A program made the translations under genes and the position numbers. The notes beneath the pieces were generated by a model. That model did not search any database and had not been told where the DNA came from. It was given only the letters and a program-made list of their open reading frames with translations. A stretch of DNA of 64,000 nt from Bacteroidales bacterium. Its GTDB lineage: Bacteria > Bacteroidota > Bacteroidia > Bacteroidales > F082. The DNA is taken from contig JAFRRS010000023.1 in NCBI GenBank assembly GCA_017427985.1, positions 1-64,000 on the forward strand. Direction: 5' to 3'. Positions 56,700-64,000 of this stretch are shown piece by piece (position 1 is the first letter of the stretch; each line of letters opens with the position of its first letter).

Positions 56700-57833
56700 T
56701 TATTTCATTCTGTTAATAAAATCAGTTAAAATGTTCATGTAGTTGATGTAATAGTCGTAAGGGGTGCCGCCCTGGTGTTTGGTGCACATCGCCGAGAAAT
56801 TCTCTGCTGCCTGAAGTGCGCGCCAGTCACGCAAAAGCTCTTCATCCTTTGAGGCTTTCACCTTCTTGAAGCATCCGTACAAGGTGGCGAGAGCGTCATC
56901 CTGCATGTCGTTGCCCATCCAGTTGGAGAGGTCGCGCTCCTCGTCCTGGCACGAGAGCGGAATCGGGGCGTCGAACACACCAGTTGGCTGCAGCTTGTCG
57001 ACAATCTGATGCGGAGTAACCAATTGGAAATCAGTGTTTTTCAAGATGGCATCAGGCAGATATCTCATAAACTCAAAGATGCCCGTCGAAGCGTCCAAAG
57101 CCTCGCCAAACGTCTCATAATCAATGAAAATGTTTACAAGCTCCTCCTCTTCAGGAAGCGAGTTAAGCCAGTTCACGAAGTCATCTACATTATAACTCTG
57201 ATGACTGAACCTCAATGTTATCTCGTCGCTAATCTTCCAGTTACGGAGCATCACCTTAAGTTTAGGATTTATCGCGTTGACATACAGATAGTTAGGACTC
57301 TTCCAACCCAAGACGTGCTTAGCGCCTTCAGTCAAGATGAGGTCGAAGCCCATTTCAGCAACATCAGCACCGATTTCGTTGGAATAAATGAGCTCGGTGT
57401 TATGGAATGTCTTCGGTCTGACGTTGAACACCTCTTTCATAAGTTTTTTATGCTCAGTCACTTCCATCTTGAAAGCGTCCTTATTCATCAGCGATGCCAC
57501 CGAATGCGAGTAAGTCTCAGCCAGCACCTCCACGTTGCCTGTCGCCACAAGTTTTTTGAAGCTCTCCAAAGCATACGGTGCATACACCTCCATCTGCTCA
57601 ATTGCCGGTCCCGAGAACGAAATAGCAAATTTCATCTTGTTGCCAAGCTCTTCTATCTTTTTGAGCATCAATTGGTTCATCGGAAGATAGCAACGCTCTG
57701 CCACGCGCTGCATCGTGATGCGGTTGTTGTAGTCGTCATAGTAGAAATGACGTTTCCCGATATCGAAGAAACGATATGTGCGGAGCCTGTACGGCTGATG
57801 CACTTGGAAATAAAAACAGATCGATTTACTCAT
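56700..57833 (-). CDS. GH57 family alpha-glucan-active enzyme
   Basis: A 377-residue protein of the short GH57 type. It begins SKSICFYFQVHQPYRLRTYR (HQP near the N-terminus is a GH57 mark). FHNTELIYSNEIG carries the nucleophile Glu region and FIDYETFGEA the acid Asp region. GH57 members are alpha-amylases, 4-alpha-glucanotransferases or branching enzymes; in this operon a role in glycogen branching or trimming is likely, but the activity cannot be told from sequence. Confidence 0.88.
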   Translation of the reverse strand: MSKSICFYFQVHQPYRLRTYRFFDIGKRHFYYDDYNNRITMQRVAERCYLPMNQLMLKKIEELGNKMKFAISFSGPAIEQMEVYAPYALESFKKLVATGNVEVLAETYSHSVASLMNKDAFKMEVTEHKKLMKEVFNVRPKTFHNTELIYSNEIGADVAEMGFDLILTEGAKHVLGWKSPNYLYVNAINPKLKVMLRNWKISDEITLRFSHQSYNVDDFVNWLNSLPEEEELVNIFIDYETFGEALDASTGIFEFMRYLPDAILKNTDFQLVTPHQIVDKLQPTGVFDAPIPLSCQDEERDLSNWMGNDMQDDALATLYGCFKKVKASKDEELLRDWRALQAAENFSAMCTKHQGGTPYDYYINYMNILTDFINRMK

Positions 57834-57848
57834 ATTATTGAATTTTAA

Positions 57849-58979
57849 TTATTTATCCACTAATCTACGTCCCAAGACGATTCCTGTCCAATTTAAAGAT
57901 ATAACATGCAAAGTGGAAATCTCTTTCCCGAATCCAGTAATGCCACAGTTATACCTTATTCTTATATAGTTGTTCTCAACACTATTTCTTCCGCGATTTA
58001 TCTTGAAATCAAAAACAAAACCTCCTTCAAGCATTATGTGGCATTTATCCAAACTCTCGGTTCCAGGATGCTTCTTTTTCGGATATGCCTCTATATTACC
58101 ACCGATTCCAAGTGCAGGAGCAACTCTAATTGAATTATTATCAATGACATTATAACTCAAAACAGCATAAAAAGGCAAACAGTTCACATGCGAGCCTTTC
58201 GGATAGATGCTATCATTTGAAAACGACTGGGCAAAACGTGTGTTTCCACTCATAATATCATATCCAAGAGCCAACTCAAACCTTTTATAAACAATTTCAA
58301 AGCACAATCCTAAACCAAAAATCGGTTGTGGCATGTCTCCAGTTGCAAATCCGGAGCATAATTCCAAGCTGAATCCCCATCCCCAATCTGAAACCTCATA
58401 ATATGGCTGTCTGATGAGATTTTTTGCAATCCATTTATAACGGCTGTCAGGATTATCCGCCAAATACTTGTCAATCCGTTCATTGTATAACTTATTATTC
58501 CGATTATATAACGGTTCCAGCGACCAGTCCAGATAAATAGTCAGAAAGTCTTTGTCTTTTGCAGCAAGATTGGCTTCTTCAATATTTGAACTCAGCACAT
58601 GCTTGTCCTCAACGCTCCTACGATATAATTGTGGGTACATGTAGTCATATTTTGGTCCCACTTTGTCCTTAAACGAATCAAAATATGTCGAATCCGAACC
58701 AAGCAGCGTTGTCAACTCATCAAAATCTCTTGTCCAAAACAGAATCAGCGATAACTCCCCGGGAGTGAACGAATAATAGTTATCGTCCTCCAGCTGCAAC
58801 AGATAATCCTTGATTTCCCTCATTTTCTCATAGTCACGTTCCAAGAATTTCTCAAGCATATACGCCCTACCCTTTTCAATCTTTTCCATCTTCGACTGTT
58901 GGATTTCCATCTCAACCTGTGCGAAAGACGGGAAGACTGTGGCGACAAACAATGCTATAAGAATTAAACTCTTTTTCAT
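57849..58979 (-). CDS. Outer-membrane-like protein inside the glycogen operon
   Basis: A 376-residue protein with a signal peptide (MKKSLILIALFVATVFPSFAQ). Residues about 25-195 are helical and TPR-like (KGRAYMLEKFLERDYEKMRE). The C-terminal half shows beta-barrel strands (WGWGFSLELCSGFATG, GLGLCFEIVYKRFELALGYD, IMLEGGFVFDFKI, HVISLNWTGIVLGRRL). It overlaps the GT4 gene by 4 bases (ATGA) and lies 15 bases before GH57, so it is co-expressed with cytoplasmic glycogen enzymes, an odd setting. Family unknown. Confidence 0.6.
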   Translation of the reverse strand: MKKSLILIALFVATVFPSFAQVEMEIQQSKMEKIEKGRAYMLEKFLERDYEKMREIKDYLLQLEDDNYYSFTPGELSLILFWTRDFDELTTLLGSDSTYFDSFKDKVGPKYDYMYPQLYRRSVEDKHVLSSNIEEANLAAKDKDFLTIYLDWSLEPLYNRNNKLYNERIDKYLADNPDSRYKWIAKNLIRQPYYEVSDWGWGFSLELCSGFATGDMPQPIFGLGLCFEIVYKRFELALGYDIMSGNTRFAQSFSNDSIYPKGSHVNCLPFYAVLSYNVIDNNSIRVAPALGIGGNIEAYPKKKHPGTESLDKCHIMLEGGFVFDFKINRGRNSVENNYIRIRYNCGITGFGKEISTLHVISLNWTGIVLGRRLVDK

Positions 58980-60265
58980 GACCTGTTTATTGCTTTCTCA
59001 TACACCGCCTTGATCTTCTTGGCTGCGTATTCCCATTTGAGATTATCAACTTCTTCTTTTCCTTCCTTACGGAAAATTTCATTCACTGCCTTGTATTTGC
59101 AGATGCCGTAAATGGCGTCCGCCAGTCCATTGATGTCCCAGAAATCGACTTTCAAGGCGTGCTCCACCACTTCAGAAACGCCCGACTGCTTCGAGATGAC
59201 AACCGGCACCTTCAGTCGCATAGCCTCAAGTGGCACAATACCGAAAGGCTCTGATATTGAAGGCATCACGAAGACATCCGTCATCGCGAACATCTGGTCA
59301 ACGTCGTTACCTTTCAAGAATCCGGTGAAATGGAAGTTCGAACCTATTTTTAGCTGCGCCACACGTTTTATCATCTTTTGAAGCAAATCGCCTGTGCCAG
59401 CCATCACGAAATGTATGCTCGGGTCAACCTGCAGAATCTTGTATGCAGCCTCCACGAAATACTCGGGGCCTTTTTGGTATGTGATACGTCCGAGGAACGT
59501 CACGACCTTGTTTTTCAGTCCGCTGCGCTCGTATTCGTCGAGAGACTTGTCGCTCGGCTCCACTGCATTGTGTACTGTTATCACCTTGTCCGGGTTGATG
59601 CCGTATTTCTCGATGACGATGTTGCGTGTCCAGTCGCTCACGGTAATCACAAGGTCTGCCGCCTCCATGCCGCGTCTCTCGATGGCGTAAACGTCGGTGT
59701 TGATGTTCTCGCCCGAGCGGTCGAACTCAGTGGCGTGCATGTGCACCACCAGCGGCTTGCCTGTCGTCTCCTTGGCGGCGATGCCTGCAGAATACGTCAG
59801 CCAGTCGTGCGCGTGAATGACATCGAAATCGTATTTCGTGGCGAGCGATGAGCCTATCAAGGCGTAACGTGCCACCTCTTCCATGAGGTTAGCGCCATAT
59901 TTGCCCGAAAACTCGTATCTCGGCGCGAACACCGAGCTGCGGAAGCCGCGTGTCGCATGACGCTGCTCCTCAACCATCAGCTCATACTGCTCCGGTCCCA
60001 CATACGGGATGATATTGGAGCCGATTTCCATGTATTGCACTCTGTCCCAATAACTTCGCTCCGTCTCATGGTCGATGTCGATGGTGACGTCGCTGGCGTT
60101 GAGCAGACGCACATTGGTCTGATCCTCATCGCCGTGAGCCTTAGGCACCACGAAAAGCACGTCGACGCCGTTCTTGGCGAGACCTTTCGTCATGCCGAAA
60201 CAAGCCGTACCGAGACCGCCAGTGATATGAGGCGGAAACTCCCAACCAAACATCAATACTCTCAT
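58976..60265 (-). CDS. GT4/GT5-type glycosyltransferase, glycogen synthase-like
   Basis: A 429-residue GT-B enzyme. It begins RVLMFGWEFPPHITGGLGTA, then HAHDWLTYSAGIAAKETTG, HMHATEFDRSG, VITVHNAVEP, VTFLGRITYQKGPEYFVEAA, and SEPFGIVPLEAMRLKVPVVI with the E-x7-E motif. This fits the family 4 alpha-glucan synthases of Bacteroidota and cyanobacteria-like clusters. With the GT3 half of the fusion it gives the operon a second potential synthase or maltosyltransferase activity. It starts 2 bases after the debranching enzyme gene. Confidence 0.87.
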   Translation of the reverse strand: MRVLMFGWEFPPHITGGLGTACFGMTKGLAKNGVDVLFVVPKAHGDEDQTNVRLLNASDVTIDIDHETERSYWDRVQYMEIGSNIIPYVGPEQYELMVEEQRHATRGFRSSVFAPRYEFSGKYGANLMEEVARYALIGSSLATKYDFDVIHAHDWLTYSAGIAAKETTGKPLVVHMHATEFDRSGENINTDVYAIERRGMEAADLVITVSDWTRNIVIEKYGINPDKVITVHNAVEPSDKSLDEYERSGLKNKVVTFLGRITYQKGPEYFVEAAYKILQVDPSIHFVMAGTGDLLQKMIKRVAQLKIGSNFHFTGFLKGNDVDQMFAMTDVFVMPSISEPFGIVPLEAMRLKVPVVISKQSGVSEVVEHALKVDFWDINGLADAIYGICKYKAVNEIFRKEGKEEVDNLKWEYAAKKIKAVYEKAINRS

Positions 60266-60267
60266 AG

Positions 60268-62277
60268 CTATTTATTATTAAAATTATCATTACCATAGAC
60301 GTGATGAATCGCATACAACGGGTCATCATTCTTCAGGTAATTAATCACGTGATTCAGGTACAGCAACGCCGCCACGCTTGTCGACTGCGAGATGCAGCCG
60401 CGTGCCTCATGAGGCGGATTGCCGTCATAGATTTCAGAAATGCTGCCGATGCCGTTCTCGAAGATGGCACTTTCAAACCCGTTGTACAAATCCTCAAGAT
60501 ACGGGAGAGCCGTCTTTCCGTAAAGTCGCACGCACAAATCGGTGTAAGGCATAATCAGCCAAGGAAATACCGTTCCCATGTGATAAGCCTGCTCACGCTC
60601 GCGGTGGTTGCCGATAGTCACGCCGCGATACTGCACGTCTCTCGGCGACAAAGAACGCAAGCCCCTGATTGTCAATAATTCAGAACGTGTTATATCAAGA
60701 ATGCGTTTCTTCATCTCGTCGCTGATTGGCGAATAACGCAACGAGCCAGCAAGAAGCATGTTCGGGCGCACCATCTCGTTTTTCTCGTTCTCGTTGACGA
60801 AGTCATAGAACATGCAGTTTTTCTCGTCGTAGAACGTCTTCACAAACGAGCTCTCGATTCTTTCGGCGTAATCCTGCCATTTTTCGAGAAGCGGATTCTT
60901 CTTGTCTGCTGATTTCAGCAGTTCCACGCCATATCTCAAAGCGTTATACCACAACGCGTTAACCTCGATTGCATAACCCGTTCTCGGTGTCCACGGCTTG
61001 CCGTCACAGAACACGTTCATCCATGTGAGTGCGAGGTTTTCATTGCCGGCATAGAGAAGCCCGTTGTAATGAGCCTTAACGTTGAAATCCGTGCCGTTGA
61101 TGAAGCTCTCGAGGATGGTGGTGACGACTTTGCCGTATTCGTGCCAAATCGCCTTTCTCTCTTTTCCGAGCATCGACTCATATTTCTGGAGGTTCATGAA
61201 GAACCACAACGGAGAGTCGACGGCGGTGTAATAAAGGCTCTTCTGGTAGTATTTGTGCGGGAAGAACGCGCCTTGCATCCTCTCGATGAAATATTTCAGC
61301 ATTTCCTTGAACGTCTTCTCGTCGCCTTTAGCGAGGCAGATGCCAGGCAGCGAGAGGAATGTGTCACGGCTGCATGAGCCGAACCACGGGAAGCCCGCAA
61401 ACATTCTTGTTCCCTTGTCGCTTTTTATAACAAACTGCTCCGCCGAGTTCTGCAGACAATGCTCGAAGCTGTCGCGCGGGATGCGGTGTTCAATCTGTTT
61501 CTCAAACTGTTTCTTAAACAAGGCAGGGTTACGCTCCTCGATGCCCGCCGACACCACAACGCACTCGCCTTTTTTCATCGTGACCTCAAAGAAACCAGGC
61601 ACATAGAGGTCTTCGGTGGCATCGTAGCCTCTCTCGAACTCACGGATGTAGAACACATCCTTATACCAAAGCGGGCAATGGGTGTATTCTGTCGCTTTTG
61701 AAATCTGCAGGCACAAAGTGTCGTAGTTCTCGTACATCTGCCACGCCGCTCCGTTTTTCAGTGCCGTATACTTCCTGTTGGCGGCATAGTTCTCATGTGT
61801 CACCATGTGGACGTTACGAAAAGCGAGGAAAGGCATGAGGCGCAGCGTGATAGGCTGCATTGCATCCTCGAGGGTGTAGCGGATGAGGATTCGAGGCTCT
61901 TTTTCCTCGAAGATATATTCTTTTGTCAGGATGGAGCTGCCGACACGGTATTTCAGCTTAGGTATCGGTTCGGCTGTAAACTCGCGCAGGTACTTGTGTC
62001 CGCGCGGTGCCACGGTGCCGTCCTGGTATTCATGAACGCCGAGGTGGAATTCCTCCTTGTTTGCGATGATTGTCTCGTCCAACGACGACAGCAGCACGTG
62101 GTTGTTGTTGTCGAGCTGAGGCTGTGGCAACACCAGCAAGCCATGGTATTTCCTTGTGTTACAGCCGATTATGGTCGTGTTGAAGAAGGCACCCGAACGG
62201 TTGGAGCGCAGAATCTCCTTGTTCATCGTGAACTCCAAATTCACTAATTGCCGTTTGTCGAAAGAGATATATGCCAT
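60268..62277 (-). CDS. Glycogen debranching enzyme, archaeal type (amylo-alpha-1,6-glucosidase)
   Basis: A 669-residue protein with the N-terminal beta domain of GDE (NRSGAFFNTTIIGCNTRKYH, GLLVLPQP) and the C-terminal alpha/alpha toroid (GFPWFGSCSRDTFLSLPGIC, DSPLWFF, GYAIEVNALWYNALRYGVEL, HMGTVFPWLIMPY). It hydrolyses alpha-1,6 branches of glycogen. First gene of the operon debranching enzyme, GT4, outer-membrane protein, GH57, GT3-GT35, YqiA-like. Confidence 0.92.
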   Translation of the reverse strand: MAYISFDKRQLVNLEFTMNKEILRSNRSGAFFNTTIIGCNTRKYHGLLVLPQPQLDNNNHVLLSSLDETIIANKEEFHLGVHEYQDGTVAPRGHKYLREFTAEPIPKLKYRVGSSILTKEYIFEEKEPRILIRYTLEDAMQPITLRLMPFLAFRNVHMVTHENYAANRKYTALKNGAAWQMYENYDTLCLQISKATEYTHCPLWYKDVFYIREFERGYDATEDLYVPGFFEVTMKKGECVVVSAGIEERNPALFKKQFEKQIEHRIPRDSFEHCLQNSAEQFVIKSDKGTRMFAGFPWFGSCSRDTFLSLPGICLAKGDEKTFKEMLKYFIERMQGAFFPHKYYQKSLYYTAVDSPLWFFMNLQKYESMLGKERKAIWHEYGKVVTTILESFINGTDFNVKAHYNGLLYAGNENLALTWMNVFCDGKPWTPRTGYAIEVNALWYNALRYGVELLKSADKKNPLLEKWQDYAERIESSFVKTFYDEKNCMFYDFVNENEKNEMVRPNMLLAGSLRYSPISDEMKKRILDITRSELLTIRGLRSLSPRDVQYRGVTIGNHREREQAYHMGTVFPWLIMPYTDLCVRLYGKTALPYLEDLYNGFESAIFENGIGSISEIYDGNPPHEARGCISQSTSVAALLYLNHVINYLKNDDPLYAIHHVYGNDNFNNK

Positions 62278-62309
62278 TTTTCAGAAAATTTTATCCAAAT
62301 TATGAAACT

Positions 62310-62341
62310 GCAAAGATATTATATTTAAAAATAAAAAACAA
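62310..62341 (-). promoter_or_regulatory. Promoter of the glycogen operon
   Basis: Minus-strand TTG (62341-62339), spacer of 20 bases, TATCTTTGC (62318-62310); ATG at 62277. Confidence 0.65.
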
Positions 62342-62399
62342 GAAAAATGTTTTTTTAGTTAAAATAGTTCATTACAACAATTGATTTAAAACTTTTTCA

Positions 62400-62408
62400 T
62401 ATCTTTGC
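62400..62408 (+). promoter_or_regulatory. -7 box for the M3 peptidase gene
   Basis: TATCTTTGC, 25 bases before the ATG at 62434; a TTG at 62381 is 16 bases upstream, closer than usual. Confidence 0.5.
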
Positions 62409-62433
62409 AATTTGTACAAAACTCAACATCACA

Positions 62434-64000
62434 ATGAAAATTAAACATTTTTTAATCATTATTACTATGAGCGTCATAGGATTAACATCTTGTAACTCAG
62501 ACAGTTGCAACGACAACCCATTTTTCTCTGACTTCGGCACGCCTTTCGAGGCGCCGGCTTTCGACAAGATAAAGAACGAGCATTACATGCCCGCCTTCAT
62601 CGAGGGTATGAAGCAGCAGAAAGCCGAAATCGAGGCTATTTGTGCCAACACCGAGACTCCAACTTTTGAGAACACCATCTGGGCTTACGACAAGTCTGGC
62701 GAGCTGTTCAGCAAGGTCGCGGGCGTGTTTTTCAACCTGATGGAGTGCATGAGCAGCGACGAGATGATGAAGATTGCCGAAGAGGTGTCGCCTCTCATCT
62801 CAACACACGGCGACGACATCGCTATGAATCCGGTTCTCTTCCAGAAAATAAAATATGTGTACGACCACCGTGCCGAGATGAACCTCGACGAACAGCAGAA
62901 CCGCGTCGTTGAGAAGTACTACAACGACTTTATCCGCAGCGGCGCAGGTCTCGACGCTGAAGGTCAGGCAAAACTGCGTGACATTAACGGCAAGATGTCG
63001 CTTCTCAACCTGCAGTACAACCAGAACATGCTCGCTGAAAACGCGGCGTTCAAGATGGTTGTCGACAACGTGGAAGACCTTGCAGGACTGCCGGAAGCCA
63101 ACATCAAGGCGGCAGCTGAACAGGCTGAAGCTGACGGAATGCCAGGAAAATATATGTTCACAACAGCGAAGCCGAGCCTCATCCCGTTCCTGCAGTTTGC
63201 CGACAACCGCGCTCTTCGCGAGAAGCTATACCGCGGCTATTTCATGCGCGGCAACAACGACAACGAGAACGACAATAAGCAGGTTGTCAACGAGTTGGTT
63301 AATCTGAGACTGCAAAAAGCGCAACTCCTCGGCTATCCTGACTACGCCTCATATATCCTCGCCGAAAACATGGCAAAGGACGTCCCTACCGTTGACGAGT
63401 TCCTGAAAGGGCTTTATGAGCCAGCTCTCAAAGTGGCAAAAGAAGAACTCAAGGAGATGCAGGCAATCGCCGACAGAGAAGGCGCAGGAATCAAACTCGC
63501 CTCTTGGGACTGGTGGTACTACGCCGAGAAGCTCCGCAAGGAGAAATACGACTTCGACGAAAACGCCCTCAGACCATATCTTTCTTTAGACAACGTACGC
63601 AACGGCATGTTCATGGCAGCCAACAAGTTATATGGTGTCACTTTTGAAAAGAGAACCGACATCCCTGTGTATTTCGACGGTGTCGAGACTTTTGAGGTGA
63701 AGGATTATGACGGCTCGACATTAGGTCTCCTCTACCTCGACTATTATCCACGCGCAAGCAAGAGCACAGGAGCATGGTGCACCTCATTCCGCGAAGGCGG
63801 TTATGACATCAAAGGAGTACGCCACAGCGCTCTGGTTCAATTGGTTATGAACTTCACACCAGCCTCAGGCGACACTCCTTCCCTGCTCAACTGGGACGAG
63901 ACTGAGACGATGTGGCATGAGTTCGGACACAGCCTCCACGCCTTCTTCTCGGAAGGAAAATACTCCAGAACATGCGGCAACGTGCCTCGTGACTACGTGG
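62434..64000 (+). CDS. M3 family metallopeptidase, lipoprotein (3' partial)
   Basis: The frame runs off the right edge after 522 codons. A lipoprotein signal (MKIKHFLIIITMSVIGLTSC) is followed by the helical M3 fold: FEAPAFDKIKNEHYMPAF at the start and WHEFGHSLHAFF carrying the zinc HEXXH motif at residues 495-499. Dcp-type enzymes release dipeptides from C-termini, and the layout (N-terminal PF.TP....PFDKI, then the zinc motif) fits the Dcp/oligopeptidase A group. Probably an envelope-anchored peptidase. The downstream catalytic Glu and the end are outside the window. Confidence 0.88.
   Translation, partial: MKIKHFLIIITMSVIGLTSCNSDSCNDNPFFSDFGTPFEAPAFDKIKNEHYMPAFIEGMKQQKAEIEAICANTETPTFENTIWAYDKSGELFSKVAGVFFNLMECMSSDEMMKIAEEVSPLISTHGDDIAMNPVLFQKIKYVYDHRAEMNLDEQQNRVVEKYYNDFIRSGAGLDAEGQAKLRDINGKMSLLNLQYNQNMLAENAAFKMVVDNVEDLAGLPEANIKAAAEQAEADGMPGKYMFTTAKPSLIPFLQFADNRALREKLYRGYFMRGNNDNENDNKQVVNELVNLRLQKAQLLGYPDYASYILAENMAKDVPTVDEFLKGLYEPALKVAKEELKEMQAIADREGAGIKLASWDWWYYAEKLRKEKYDFDENALRPYLSLDNVRNGMFMAANKLYGVTFEKRTDIPVYFDGVETFEVKDYDGSTLGLLYLDYYPRASKSTGAWCTSFREGGYDIKGVRHSALVQLVMNFTPASGDTPSLLNWDETETMWHEFGHSLHAFFSEGKYSRTCGNVPRDYV

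Noticed and set aside
1-64000. CRISPR arrays
   Set aside because: No regularly spaced direct repeats with unique spacers were seen; the repeats present are palindromes, dispersed elements or microsatellites.
1-64000. tRNA or rRNA genes
   Set aside because: No cloverleaf-like intergenic segment or rRNA signature was noticed; a covariance scan would be needed to exclude them fully.

Overview
The window looks like chromosome of a Bacteroidales-type member of the Bacteroidota, probably a host-associated anaerobe. Four things point that way. Genes are preceded by the Bacteroidota sigma factor -7 box (TAnnTTTGC/T), often with a TTG about 19-20 bases upstream, and I see no consistent Shine-Dalgarno sequence. 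A giant secreted protein ends in a type IX secretion (T9SS) type A sorting tail. The family mix is typical: GH97, DUF3244-like, TIGR02757, fused GH3-beta-lactamase, GT3-GT35, GH57 and an archaeal-type debranching enzyme. Many secreted proteins and SxxC-type lipoproteins are encoded. No rRNA, tRNA, CRISPR array or intact transposase was recognised.

Layout. 1-8.5 kb is accessory: the 3' part of a TPR/transmembrane regulator, a compact five-gene operon of small envelope proteins including a YadA-head-like fibre, then an RHS polymorphic toxin with a papain-like tip, a lipoprotein that could be its immunity partner, and a remnant of a displaced RHS end. 8.6-9.7 kb is a GT2 glycosyltransferase. 9.7-20.3 kb is one long minus-strand operon: eight secreted proteins of unknown function with two paralogous pairs in mirror order, followed by a P-type Ca2+ ATPase and aroQ. 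20.4-26.7 kb holds housekeeping genes (peptidase E, a GH97 glycosidase, truA, aat, kdsA, a TIGR02757 protein). 26.9-33.5 kb is a 2199-residue modular T9SS cargo protein. 33.7-36.5 kb is gcvP. 37.3-45.4 kb is a cell-wall region: a MurD2-like ligase with a MurL-like epimerase, then a HEAT protein / thioredoxin / GH3-beta-lactamase operon. 45.5-48.3 kb holds a MATE exporter, a small unknown protein, a DnaQ-like exonuclease and a DUF2442/DUF4160 pair. 48.4-51.5 kb is an envelope operon with a Skp-like lipoprotein and a CsgG-DUF1566-DUF1573-like fusion. 51.5-51.8 kb carries a structured RNA candidate resembling 6S RNA. 51.8-62.3 kb is a glycogen/alpha-glucan operon. The window ends inside an M3 metallopeptidase gene.

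The most unusual theme is repeat sequence inside or at the ends of real genes. A GTAGAGACG...CGTCTCTAC palindrome family occurs at eight places, one of them in frame in the glycogen synthase-phosphorylase fusion and one supplying the stop codon of the GH3-beta-lactamase gene. A second family (read as CHSERSEESR in one frame) is in frame in murL and, as a variant, in the TIGR02757 gene; a related element supplies the end of a YqiA-like gene. A GGATTAGTG-type microsatellite encodes an NPTNP-rich loop in murD2. All functional calls come from reading motifs by eye; no database search was run.
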